Source: Paenibacillus sp. UNC451MF (GTDB lineage Bacteria; Bacillota; Bacilli; Paenibacillales; NBRC-103111). From it: a stretch of DNA of 33,440 bases. Position numbers and translations under genes: made by a program. The stretch is from assembly GCF_000686845.1 (NCBI RefSeq), contig NZ_JMLS01000042.1, positions 1-33,440 of the forward strand. Reading direction: 5' to 3'. Shown in pieces: positions 1 to 7,289 of this stretch (the stretch's first letter is position 1; each line of letters opens with the position of its first letter). The notes beneath the pieces are model-generated. The model was not told the DNA's origin. It did no database searches and saw nothing but the letters and a program-made list of their open reading frames with translations.

Positions 1-69
1 GTTATCAATGTTACAATAATTATACCATATTAACGCGGTGCTGTATTGAATTAACTGAACAAAAGAAAA

Positions 70-126
70 GCTGTCGAGACTTACTTTCTCGACAGCCTGA
101 GAAGAACCTTCACGGTTCTTCTTTTT
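70..126. terminator. Tandem hairpins forming a terminator
   Basis: Two hairpins lie directly beyond the stop of the minus-strand transporter gene. The stem GCTGTCGAGA / TCTCGACAGC (about 70-96) is followed on the minus strand by TTTTCTTTTG, so it can end the transporter transcript. The second, AAGAACC-TTCAC-GGTTCTT (about 103-121), is followed on the plus strand by CTTTTTT and would end a plus-strand transcript entering from the left. The first hairpin contains TTTCTCGACA, a decamer shared with the two large palindromic repeats of this window. Confidence 0.75.
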
Positions 127-1073
127 TACGTTCCAAGCTCTTTCGAGCTTGAGACAGGCTTCGTCTGTGTGCAGAGACCCCTTCTAGGCGAATAGGTGCC
201 AATAACGATGCCTACCGTCGTCAATACGAAGGCCAGCATATGAATCCATTGAATCCGCTCGCCAAGGAACAGTACGGCCCCGATCATACTGGCAAACGGC
301 ATGCCGTTGATGAACATGGCCGTTTTATTGGCGCCGAGCAGCTTGATGCCGTGGTTCCAGCCGAGCGTGCCTAGAGAAGAGGCGACCCACGCGGACAATA
401 GCATGACAGCCCAGCCCATTCCTGAGAAATGGACTTCCTGGTATGCGGTCGGTCCATATTTCACGAAAGCTCCGATGTTCAACAGTACTCCTCCGATTAA
501 AGTAGAGTAGGCGGTTGTAACAAGAGTGGGGATGTTCGTGGCGGCAATGGTTTTGATCAACAGTCCTCCGACAACATAGCCGAGCATCGATAATACCATA
601 ATCAGGTCGCCCCAGCCGGACACTTCGATGGAGGCATCCGCTGCGCTGGACAGCACTACAATAACCACGCCAGAGAATCCGGCCAGTATGCCGAAGAGCA
701 GCCTAAGGTTCATTTTTTCTCCGACGAATATAGCGGCCAGCAGAGCGGTCGTGAGCGGATTCAGTCCGAGAATGAGGGAGGCGTTCGTCGCGGTTGTCGT
801 TGCAACACCAGATGCCAGGAACAACTGGTGAATAAAGATAGAGGTTAACCCGATCAGCCCGAGCAGCAGCCACTGCTTCGGGCTAGGCTTGTACCAGCCA
901 TATTTGCGTATGGCAAACGGAAGCAGAGCCAGACCCGCAAGCGGCATCCTTACGGCAGCCACTAGAAAGGGCGGAGACGTTTCCGTCAAAAATTTGACCA
1001 TTACAATATTGAGCCCCCATGAAATGACAACAAAGGCCAGAACAACATAAATCCATCGGTTAGCGGTTCCCAC
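126..1073 (-). CDS. EamA/DMT-family transporter
   Basis: Integral membrane protein of 315 residues, the usual length for the drug/metabolite transporter superfamily. About ten hydrophobic helices are arranged as two EamA repeats, roughly residues 10-140 and 155-290. Each repeat ends in a helix followed by the family-typical short glycine-rich stretch (GILAGFSGVVIVVLSS in the first half, FVLTTVGIVIGTY in the second). Such proteins usually export metabolites or amino acids, but the substrate cannot be read from sequence. The start is GTG at 1073, preceded by TAGGAG with 7-nt spacing. The C-terminal tail after the last helix is short and polar. It is transcribed alone and ends in the tandem hairpins at 70-126. 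Confidence 0.9.
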   Translation of the reverse strand: MGTANRWIYVVLAFVVISWGLNIVMVKFLTETSPPFLVAAVRMPLAGLALLPFAIRKYGWYKPSPKQWLLLGLIGLTSIFIHQLFLASGVATTTATNASLILGLNPLTTALLAAIFVGEKMNLRLLFGILAGFSGVVIVVLSSAADASIEVSGWGDLIMVLSMLGYVVGGLLIKTIAATNIPTLVTTAYSTLIGGVLLNIGAFVKYGPTAYQEVHFSGMGWAVMLLSAWVASSLGTLGWNHGIKLLGANKTAMFINGMPFASMIGAVLFLGERIQWIHMLAFVLTTVGIVIGTYSPRRGLCTQTKPVSSSKELGT

Positions 1074-1178
1074 TGGTTAGCTCCTATCTAGAATTTCTCA
1101 ATCATTCCCTTACCCATTAAAGCACAGATCGTAAGGAAGGGAAATCCTCGATAAGCGCATAACCGTAAGTAAACAAGC

Positions 1179-2153
1179 TTACTTCCCTCTATACACAGGT
1201 GCAATTAGATCAATGCGGTTCGTCCAAATGCCTCCCGTGTAGTCCTCGGGAAGACGCTGTACGTCTTCTGGGGTATCGAATCCATGAGAAAATTCGGATC
1301 CGTCTCCTCCGACCACGATAACCCGGGTATCGGCCTTATCCATTCGTTCCAGAAAACGATTCGGCCACCCCCATAGCCAAGGGGCTACTTTCTCCGGAAT
1401 ATGGATTTGACTGTGTTCCATCGAAGCAGGAATAAAGCCGGTCCATCCGAGTGCCTCGTAAGTGATCACGAAACGGATTATAGAAGCTTTGGACATGGTC
1501 CGTAGGCCAGGAAGCAGCTTCTTCACCGCAGCTACCGGCTTGTCTCCGCCGTAAACGGCCAACTGTTCGAGTCGATTGGCCGGCAAAGCTTGAAGGTATT
1601 GGGCAAGCTGGACCCCCTCGTTAGCATCGTTGCTCTTAACATGAATGAGAAAGCAACGGTCGGGAAATGTCGCCAGAACTTCCTCAAGAGTAGGCATCTG
1701 CTGAACGCCTTTCCCGCGAAACGGATAGGTCTTCCCGCCGTCTGCCGTATAGCCGTAGCCGATATCGAGTGCTTGCAGCTCCGCCGTGGTATGGTCCCGG
1801 GTGACCCCAGTGCCGTTCGTACGGCAATCGAGCGTCCAGTCATGGAACACGACAAACCGGTTATCTTTCGTAGGCTGCACATCGAACTCCACGATGTCCG
1901 CACCTTCTCTGAAAGCTGCGTCCATTGAGGCTATCGTATTTTCCAAATACGGATATTCCGGTTGATAAATACGCTCGGCTGTACAGGTATCGTTGGTGAT
2001 GCCTTCCATATGAAAGGTTTGGGCAAGTCCGCGGTGAGCAAGCAGTAAGGGGGCTCCATCTCGATGGGCAGCCAGCCGGGAGCTGTTCGTTACATAAATT
2101 AATGCTGCTGCAATGAGTAGAACGGCAACGACTTTTCGTTTGGACAATCTCAT
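1179..2153 (-). CDS. Glycerophosphodiester phosphodiesterase family protein, membrane-anchored
   Basis: A 324-residue protein with an N-terminal hydrophobic segment (about residues 8-22) that could be a signal anchor, followed by a GDPD-type TIM-barrel domain. Visible family motifs are AHRG (H40-R41), the ENT motif after the PEYPYL segment, EFDVQ with the metal-binding acidic residues, and FHDWTLDC carrying the second catalytic histidine. The family hydrolyses glycerophosphodiesters to glycerol-3-phosphate and an alcohol; an extracytoplasmic location is inferred from the N-terminus. An insertion between AHRG and ENT (TFHMEGITNDTCTAERIY) is longer than in short GDPD proteins. The ATG at 2153 has GGAGGT six bases upstream. 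No clear partner gene lies beside it. Confidence 0.9.
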   Translation of the reverse strand: MRLSKRKVVAVLLIAAALIYVTNSSRLAAHRDGAPLLLAHRGLAQTFHMEGITNDTCTAERIYQPEYPYLENTIASMDAAFREGADIVEFDVQPTKDNRFVVFHDWTLDCRTNGTGVTRDHTTAELQALDIGYGYTADGGKTYPFRGKGVQQMPTLEEVLATFPDRCFLIHVKSNDANEGVQLAQYLQALPANRLEQLAVYGGDKPVAAVKKLLPGLRTMSKASIIRFVITYEALGWTGFIPASMEHSQIHIPEKVAPWLWGWPNRFLERMDKADTRVIVVGGDGSEFSHGFDTPEDVQRLPEDYTGGIWTNRIDLIAPVYRGK

Positions 2154-2392
2154 TTTAATACCTCCAACAAGTGCTGCTTCTCTATCAGGCAGGTCATGCT
2201 GCTATAGTTTAAGGATAACCAGTTAGCGGGAACGTAACAATGGAAGGGCTATAATAGATGAATGATAAAACTTCCATTAGCATGTCAGAAGCCCTTTTTG
2301 CTCTATGAGGTACACATGCCTTGAAGCTTCTGTCACGATGATTCATAGAATAGTTTGAAGCTGGAGCAATGACAGGAGTCGGGAGGTATGAA

Positions 2393-3487
2393 ATGATTAG
2401 AAAGACGAGAAAATCCATCCAAGTATACCCGAACAAAAGCACATCCGTGAAGCCAAAAAGTCCACTTCAGTTAGATCCGTTATCGGAGCAGCTCTTAGTC
2501 AATAAGGTGATCCATTCCTTAAGAAATATGAACAGTCCTGAGAACGCAGGACTTGATGATTCGGCAATAATAAGAACGAAACCGGTTGTGAAAAAACAAA
2601 TGAAGGTGCTCATCGTATCAACTTTGTCTGGGGAGACGGCTTGGCAGACCGATCTCGTCATTACGGAGCAATTCAGACACCTTGTTAAAGAAGTCGTTTC
2701 TGTAAAAGCAAATTACAATCTATCTGAAGCCATATATCAAATGAAGCCTGATTTGTTACTGGTGCTAGGTAATCAGGAGCTGCTGTCCAACGAAAATAGG
2801 ATGATCCTCAAAACAACGCCCGTGAAAAAGGCGATATGGCTCACTGACGATACTGAAATGATAGAAGCGATTCGTCATGCTGCCTCCGTCTTTGACTGTG
2901 TGTTTACACAAAATGCCGTTAACATTCCGCTTTATCAGTATGTAGGCTGCAAGCAGGTCATCTATCTTCCGTTTGCTGCGGAGCGTTCTATCTTTTACCC
3001 CCAACAAGTTGAGGATAGCTGCCGATCGGATATTCTATTCATTGGAGATGCCTCTATAAGCCGAAATGAACTTATTCAAAGTGTCCTGGAGCTAGTAGAA
3101 TCCAAAAAGGTGCTTGCTATCGGAGCGGGCTGGGAGAAGTATGACCAAGTCATGCGGGTACAGCGGGATTCAGGATTAAGGGAGTATTACAACGGTGCGG
3201 AGATTATCATTAACTGGCAGTCTTCACAACGCCAAGTACTAGAGATTGCCGCCTGTGGGACTTTTCAATTGGTTGAGGATCATCCCAATTTATACGGCTA
3301 CACGAGTCCCGACGAAGATATCATCGCTTTCCGCAATGCGGGGGAACTTACGAAGAAGCTTCAGCATTATTTGACTCAGGCCGATCAAAGACGAATTGTT
3401 GCAACCAAAGCGCTGCTGGGAAGTAAATACGATTATTCCTACCTGCAAATGGTCATCAAGCTGCTAGATGCTGTTCTTAACAGCTAA
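2393..3487 (+). CDS. CgeB-like glycosyltransferase family protein
   Basis: A 364-residue protein whose C-terminal half resembles the CgeB/glycosyltransferase family-1-like domain (about residues 70-360). It shows the segment DILFIGDASISRNELI, the G-W-E-K-Y region, YNGAEIIINWQ, and an acidic pocket motif around VLEIAACGTFQLVEDHP. The N-terminal ~60 residues are basic and probably flexible. CgeB of B. subtilis is a late-sporulation protein involved in the outermost spore layer; the same role here is inferred, not proven. ATG 2393 is preferred over the upstream ATG 2369 because GGGAGGT ends 5 nt before it. CATAGAAT at 2344-2351 resembles a sporulation sigma -10 box. The next gene follows 14 nt after the stop, so the two probably form an operon. 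Confidence 0.78.
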   Translation: MIRKTRKSIQVYPNKSTSVKPKSPLQLDPLSEQLLVNKVIHSLRNMNSPENAGLDDSAIIRTKPVVKKQMKVLIVSTLSGETAWQTDLVITEQFRHLVKEVVSVKANYNLSEAIYQMKPDLLLVLGNQELLSNENRMILKTTPVKKAIWLTDDTEMIEAIRHAASVFDCVFTQNAVNIPLYQYVGCKQVIYLPFAAERSIFYPQQVEDSCRSDILFIGDASISRNELIQSVLELVESKKVLAIGAGWEKYDQVMRVQRDSGLREYYNGAEIIINWQSSQRQVLEIAACGTFQLVEDHPNLYGYTSPDEDIIAFRNAGELTKKLQHYLTQADQRRIVATKALLGSKYDYSYLQMVIKLLDAVLNS

Positions 3488-3501
3488 AGGAGGTTAGCGG
3501 A

Positions 3502-4587
3502 TTGAAGCTGATCGCTTTTCTACTACCCCAATTCCACCGTATTCCCGAAAATGATATGTGGTGGGGCGAGGGCTTTACGGAATGGACAAATACCCGAAAG
3601 GCTCGGCCGTTGTACCCGGGTCATGAGCAGCCTAAAGAGCCGTTTCGCGAGTACTACTATGATTTAACCGATCCTGCAGCAAGAAGATGGCAGGCGGAAA
3701 CCGCCAAATCCTACGGCATCTACGGATTTTGCTATTATCATTATTGGTTTAATGGCAGGCAGTTGCTCGAGAAGCCGTTCCATGAAGTACAGACAAAGGG
3801 AGAACCCGATTTTCCTTTTTGTTTATCTTGGGCTAACGAGCCATGGACGCGCAAATGGGATGGGGATGAGCATCATGTTCTCATGCCGCAGGAATACGGA
3901 GAAGAGCAGGAATGGGAAAGGCACTTCTTCGCTTTATTGGATGCATTCCGGGATGAGCGTTATATTCGGGTGGACGATAGGCCCTTATTTATATTATATA
4001 GACCTTCCAAGATTCATCGGTGTGAGGATATGCTTCAGTATTGGAATCGACTGGCAAGACAAAACGGATTAAAAGGCATTTATTTTGTTCGTACCTTAGG
4101 GGGATTTGAGATTGCCCATCAAGCGGGCTTTGACGCAAGTGTGGAGTTCGAGCCACATTACACCTTTGCACATAGCGGTTCACATCGATTATGGAGTCAT
4201 ATGAAGACGAAGGAACGGGATCATCTTGTATTCGATTACGATCAGGTATGGCAATCTATCTTGAATCGTTCTCCCCATCGAAGAAACGGAGAAAAAATAT
4301 TTCCCGGGGCTTACGTCAACTGGGACAATACGCCGCGTATAGGTCTTGAAGGACAAAGCTGTATCGGCCCTTCGCCGCAAAAATTCGGCTGGTATTTATC
4401 GAAGCAAATCGAACGTGCTGTCACTCAGTACAAGAGCGAGTATTTGTTTATCAATGCGTGGAACGAATGGGCGGAGGGAACGTACTTGGAGCCTGACCAA
4501 CGTTACGGGTACCAGTATTTGGAAGCGGTAAAGAAAGCATTGGAGTCATGTCGGGATGTTATTAAATCAAAGTGGTTGAACAAATAA
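3502..4587 (+). CDS. WbsX-like glycoside hydrolase/glycosyltransferase (GH99-like)
   Basis: A 361-residue protein with the hallmarks of the WbsX family, a GH99-like TIM barrel found in polysaccharide and O-antigen loci. It starts with AFLLPQFHRIPENDMWWGEG, continues with FTEWTN, YGIYGFCYYHYWFNGRQLLE and SWANEPWTRKWDG, and ends with the conserved INAWNEWAEGTYLEPD. Tryptophan-rich motifs and paired acidic residues fit carbohydrate binding or cleavage, but it is not known whether members hydrolyse or transfer sugar. The TTG start at 3502 is supported by AAAGGAGGT eight bases upstream. It is probably co-transcribed with the CgeB-like gene, suggesting joint work on a surface or spore glycan. The domain is complete and has no signal peptide. 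Confidence 0.85.
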   Translation: MKLIAFLLPQFHRIPENDMWWGEGFTEWTNTRKARPLYPGHEQPKEPFREYYYDLTDPAARRWQAETAKSYGIYGFCYYHYWFNGRQLLEKPFHEVQTKGEPDFPFCLSWANEPWTRKWDGDEHHVLMPQEYGEEQEWERHFFALLDAFRDERYIRVDDRPLFILYRPSKIHRCEDMLQYWNRLARQNGLKGIYFVRTLGGFEIAHQAGFDASVEFEPHYTFAHSGSHRLWSHMKTKERDHLVFDYDQVWQSILNRSPHRRNGEKIFPGAYVNWDNTPRIGLEGQSCIGPSPQKFGWYLSKQIERAVTQYKSEYLFINAWNEWAEGTYLEPDQRYGYQYLEAVKKALESCRDVIKSKWLNK

Positions 4588-4602
4588 TGCTGTATTCACA
4601 TA

Positions 4603-4680
4603 GAAAAAAGCACCGGCTGCTCCTAGTCTGATAAAATCTACTATGCCTAGAAACAAAGATGCTGGCACAAGCGCCGGTGC
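4603..4680 (-). terminator. Terminator of the 12-residue-repeat gene
   Basis: On the minus strand GCACCGGC (complement of 4673-4680) pairs with GCCGGTGC (complement of 4610-4617), followed by TTTTTTCTATG. The loop is long, about 55 nt, and contains a smaller CTAG-closed hairpin. It lies just after the stop of the minus-strand repeat protein and between two convergent genes. Confidence 0.6.
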
Positions 4681-4727
4681 GTGGCTGAATCCCTTTGAAG
4701 CAGTTACGTTGGTGGTTCAATGCTATT

Positions 4728-5144
4728 TTATGCTTTTTGGATTGCGAGATGCGGAGTTCCTCCTGTTGTATCAATGAACAAGATATAATCGTTCCCATCC
4801 GTTCCTTTTAATAACAGTCCAGGCTGGTTGGCAATGCTCGAAGCGAAATAGCGCACCTGATGTCCGGTTGGAGGCCCGGGAGGAACGGTCGGAAGGGCTC
4901 GTACTCCCAAGCGATACTTGGCTGAAATATCTCCACCAACGGATAAGTGCTTTTTAATAGTTTCACTGCCGTTGACCTGCAGGCTTCCTTTTATAGTTTG
5001 ATCACCGACCACTTTGAAATCGTTCATGACGGATTGATTTCCGTTAACTCGCAAATCCTTCATGATAGTTTGATTCCCGTCAACCTGGAAGTCTTTTTTA
5101 ACTGTCTGGTTGCCAGTTACCATAACATTATCGAATACCGCCAA
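4728..5144 (-). CDS. Small protein with six 12-residue repeats
   Basis: A protein of 138 residues of unrecognised family. Residues 9-80 are six consecutive 12-residue repeats of the pattern V-x-G-[ND]-Q-[TS]-[VI]-x-x-[DS]-[FL]-x, for example VTGNQTVKKDFQ, VDGNQTIMKDLR and VNGNQSVMNDFK, decaying in the last two. Such a period suits a beta-helix or trimeric beta-fibre, as in tail fibres or spore appendages. A proline-rich hinge (about 83-93) leads to a small C-terminal domain with GLLLKGTDGNDYILFIDTTG. TTG at 5144 is chosen because AAAGGGG lies nine bases upstream; an in-frame ATG (5153) overlaps that ribosome site. CATACAAT on the minus strand at 5177-5184 is a good match to sporulation sigma-E/K -10 boxes. 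A spore- or cell-surface role is inferred from this and the glycan genes next door. Confidence 0.7.
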   Translation of the reverse strand: MAVFDNVMVTGNQTVKKDFQVDGNQTIMKDLRVNGNQSVMNDFKVVGDQTIKGSLQVNGSETIKKHLSVGGDISAKYRLGVRALPTVPPGPPTGHQVRYFASSIANQPGLLLKGTDGNDYILFIDTTGGTPHLAIQKA

Positions 5145-5176
5145 AGTTATCATCCCCTTTAGGACTTGTATACTGT

Positions 5177-5184
5177 ATTGTATG
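5177..5184 (-). promoter_or_regulatory. Sporulation-type -10 box (sigma-E/K-like)
   Basis: Minus-strand CATACAAT matches the known -10 consensus of the mother-cell sigma factors (CATACANT). It lies about 32 nt upstream of the TTG start of the repeat protein, leaving room for a short leader with the ribosome site AAAGGGG. The -35 region is not a clear match, so the assignment is tentative. Confidence 0.4.
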
Positions 5185-5312
5185 TAAATCAATCCATTTG
5201 GACATAGAGTGGGTATACCGATTTTAACGGAAGCTTCTATATTTGAAGCCTATTTTTCATAGAATAGACGCATAGAACTAGAATAAAATGGTCTTATTAC
5301 TTGAATGAAATA

Positions 5313-5344
5313 ATAGACCGCCCTCTCCATGAGGAACGGTCTAT
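5313..5344 (-). terminator. Hairpin downstream of hmoA
   Basis: The minus strand carries a perfect 8-bp stem ATAGACCG / CGGTCTAT with a 16-nt loop immediately after the hmoA stop, followed by the A/T-rich TATTATTTC. The weak T-run makes it a modest intrinsic terminator. Confidence 0.5.
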
Positions 5345-5352
5345 ATGGATAG

Positions 5353-5673
5353 TTAAGCCTGCGGGTATTTAACGGCTTTAACTTCATAAACGCTGCTTTT
5401 GGAGCTGACGATAAAGTCCGGCTTGCCATGCTCCCGTTCTCTTCTATGGCCCTCAAGGTGCGGCTCGCTCAGTTCCCACTGCTTCCAGCGTTCCTCCGAT
5501 TCCCAACGAATCAAAATGACGACTTCTTCTTCACCTTTTCTAGCTTTCTTTACGAGAACACTTAAATCTACAAAGCCAGGGGACTTCTCAACGGCTGCTT
5601 CCCGGCTGAAGCGCTGCACGACTTGATCGGAGAAGCCTTCCTTAACGATGATCGTCAATGTTTCTATGAACAT
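5353..5673 (-). CDS. hmoA: Heme-degrading monooxygenase, HmoA type
   Basis: A 106-residue ABM-fold protein close in length and motif order to B. subtilis HmoA, a paralogue of the IsdG heme oxygenases that open the heme ring to release iron. Shared landmarks are TVKEGF-like TIIVKEGF near the N-terminus, EEEVVILIRWESEERWKQW, and the heme-ligand region SEPHLEGHR (W57 and H76 correspond to the IsdG Trp and proximal His). The Asn that IsdG enzymes carry at about position 6-7 is Leu6 here, which is also my recollection for HmoA. ATG 5673 has GGGAG upstream. Iron control is shown by a Fur box inside its promoter (5709-5738). It is a single-gene unit, cytoplasmic. Confidence 0.87.
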   Translation of the reverse strand: MFIETLTIIVKEGFSDQVVQRFSREAAVEKSPGFVDLSVLVKKARKGEEEVVILIRWESEERWKQWELSEPHLEGHRREREHGKPDFIVSSKSSVYEVKAVKYPQA

Positions 5674-5708
5674 GAAATCAACACTCCCATTATGAAGAAT
5701 ATGGGTTT

Positions 5709-5738
5709 ATATTAAATGATAATGATTATTAGTGTCAA
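5709..5738 (-). promoter_or_regulatory. hmoA promoter with embedded Fur box
   Basis: On the minus strand TTGACA (complement of 5733-5738) is followed after 18 nt by TAATAT (complement of 5709-5714), a good housekeeping promoter. The spacer is filled by TGATAATGATTATTA (plus strand 5717-5731), matching the known 7-1-7 Fur box TGATAATNATTATCA at 14 of 15 positions. Fur bound here would block RNA polymerase, giving induction under iron limitation. The -35 box overlaps the stop codon of the upstream acetyltransferase gene. Confidence 0.85.
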
Positions 5739-6550
5739 TTAAGCAAAGTCCAGACGGCTCTTGTCCAAGCAAGCCTCATACCGACACGCTCCATATTATG
5801 TTGGCTTGTGCTGGCAAAGCTCGCCTGTGCTGAGACAAGCTCACAATCTGCCTTGAAGGCCTCATGCATTCGACGGTGTAAAAGGGCGGTCTGTAATCCC
5901 CTGTTCCTGTATGAAGGCAGGGTGGCAGCCAGAGCGCAGGAGGCGATTCCACGGCTAAAGTGCATAGCCGCAACGGCCGCTGGCGTTTGGTCAACGTAAG
6001 CGAGAAATAGCTTCCAGCCTTGTCTATGGAGCAGACCCCTATTGTTGTTCAAGAAATGATGCTTGTGGGCAATAGACATGCCGGAGGCAATGCAGTGGAC
6101 TTCGGCGTACAGATCGAATTCTTGAGCGTCGGTAATCTCGTGAATGTCAATATATGCAGGTGCTGTCGGTAGCTCTGCTAGAGGAAGGCCGTATAGAAAA
6201 GAATGAAAGCCCTCTTGAATCAATCCGCTCTTAGCCATAGTCCTTAACAGCTTTGCACTGGAGCCGGCGGGATCTATATCGATTTGGGGCTTTCTATCCC
6301 GCTCACGATAGAAGGCAATAATACTTTCAACTTTATCTGTGTCTTTATCGGACAGACCTTTAACGCTGTTAAATAAACCCCACGGCATGGTTTTAATATA
6401 ATAGGCTGTAGTATTGCCGAAGGTGCTTATATCTACGCCTTCCGGATTATTTGCACGTTCGCCAATAGAGCTGATTCTTGAACTGAAATAATCGGTCTCA
6501 GCTTGTTGAAGCCTCTGAGCGAGTGCCTCTGTTAAGAGTGGTAGTTTCAC
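5735..6550 (-). CDS. GNAT-family N-acetyltransferase
   Basis: A 271-residue protein. The C-terminal ~130 residues have the GNAT fold: AYVDQTPAAVAAMHFSRGIASCALAATLPSYRNRGLQTALL contains the beta4 strand and the acetyl-CoA pyrophosphate loop (RNRGLQ, a Q/RxxGxG/A variant), followed by the helix and the SQHNMERVGM segment typical of the last strand region. The N-terminal half lacks the motif but probably forms a degenerate GNAT-like domain. The acceptor substrate is unknown. The GTG start at 6550 is preceded by AGGAG with 8-nt spacing. It ends right at the hmoA promoter and is divergent from the YdeI-like gene, so is probably transcribed separately. Confidence 0.85.
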   Translation of the reverse strand: MKLPLLTEALAQRLQQAETDYFSSRISSIGERANNPEGVDISTFGNTTAYYIKTMPWGLFNSVKGLSDKDTDKVESIIAFYRERDRKPQIDIDPAGSSAKLLRTMAKSGLIQEGFHSFLYGLPLAELPTAPAYIDIHEITDAQEFDLYAEVHCIASGMSIAHKHHFLNNNRGLLHRQGWKLFLAYVDQTPAAVAAMHFSRGIASCALAATLPSYRNRGLQTALLHRRMHEAFKADCELVSAQASFASTSQHNMERVGMRLAWTRAVWTLLN

Positions 6551-6700
6551 AGAGATCTCTCCTGTTCTTTTTCAATAGGAATGGACTTGCATTATTCTAA
6601 ATGTAACATAAATGAACAACAGGAAAACGAATCCAGGGATTGAATTTATATATAGAAGAAGGTGGACAGTAGCTATTCCATAGAAAGGGAGTGCAAGCAT

Positions 6701-7288
6701 ATGAACCCTATCTTTTTTACAACACCAGCTGAGTTCCGTACTTGGCTTGAAGAGAACCATGATAAGTCGCAATCGTTGCAGGTCGGTTTCTATAAAAAAG
6801 GCTCCGGAAAGCCGAGCATGACTTGGCCGGAGTCGGTAGACGAAGCATTGTGCTTTGGCTGGATCGACGGCGTTCGTAAAGGGATCGATGATATAAGCTA
6901 CATGATCCGGTTCACACCCCGCAAGCGGAGGAGTATTTGGAGTGCTGTTAATGTTCAGAAAATGGACGAGCTGACGAAGCTCGGGAAGATGCGCCCGGAG
7001 GGGCTCCGTGCCTTTGCCGAACGGAAGGACGACCAAACCGCTATCTATTCATACGAGCAAGAGAGGGCTGCAGAGCTCGGCGATGCTTATGAGGCTGCTT
7101 TTCGTGCCAATGCGAAGGCGTGGGCTTATTTCCAAGAGCAGCCCCCCTCTTACCGGAAGACGGCCATTCACTGGGTAGTCAGTGCGAAGAAAGAAGAGAC
7201 CCGACTTAAACGGCTTCACGAGCTCATTGCAGAATCCGAGCAGGGCGGAGTGCATTCGCGATGGAAATGGAAGAGTAAGCCGGAATAA
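6701..7288 (+). CDS. YdeI/OmpD-associated family protein
   Basis: A cytoplasmic protein of 195 residues. It matches the YdeI/OmpD-associated family, with FRTWLEENHDKSQSLQVGFYKKGSGKPS near the N-terminus, then TWPESVDEALCFGWIDGVRKGID, which is the signature block, and a C-terminal helix-rich region with PPSYRKTAIHWVVSAKKEETR. Members have been linked to polymyxin/peptide stress in a few species, but biochemical function is not established. ATG 6701 is chosen because GAAAGGGAG lies just upstream; an earlier in-frame start would add 13 residues without a ribosome site. Its stop is one base from the stop of the convergent DUF2306 gene. Confidence 0.85.
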   Translation: MNPIFFTTPAEFRTWLEENHDKSQSLQVGFYKKGSGKPSMTWPESVDEALCFGWIDGVRKGIDDISYMIRFTPRKRRSIWSAVNVQKMDELTKLGKMRPEGLRAFAERKDDQTAIYSYEQERAAELGDAYEAAFRANAKAWAYFQEQPPSYRKTAIHWVVSAKKEETRLKRLHELIAESEQGGVHSRWKWKSKPE

Positions 7289-7289
7289 T

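Noticed and set aside
2209-2442. A 77-residue minus-strand frame across the CgeB-like gene start
   Set aside because: No ribosome site, no domain, and it overlaps the start and promoter region of a supported gene.
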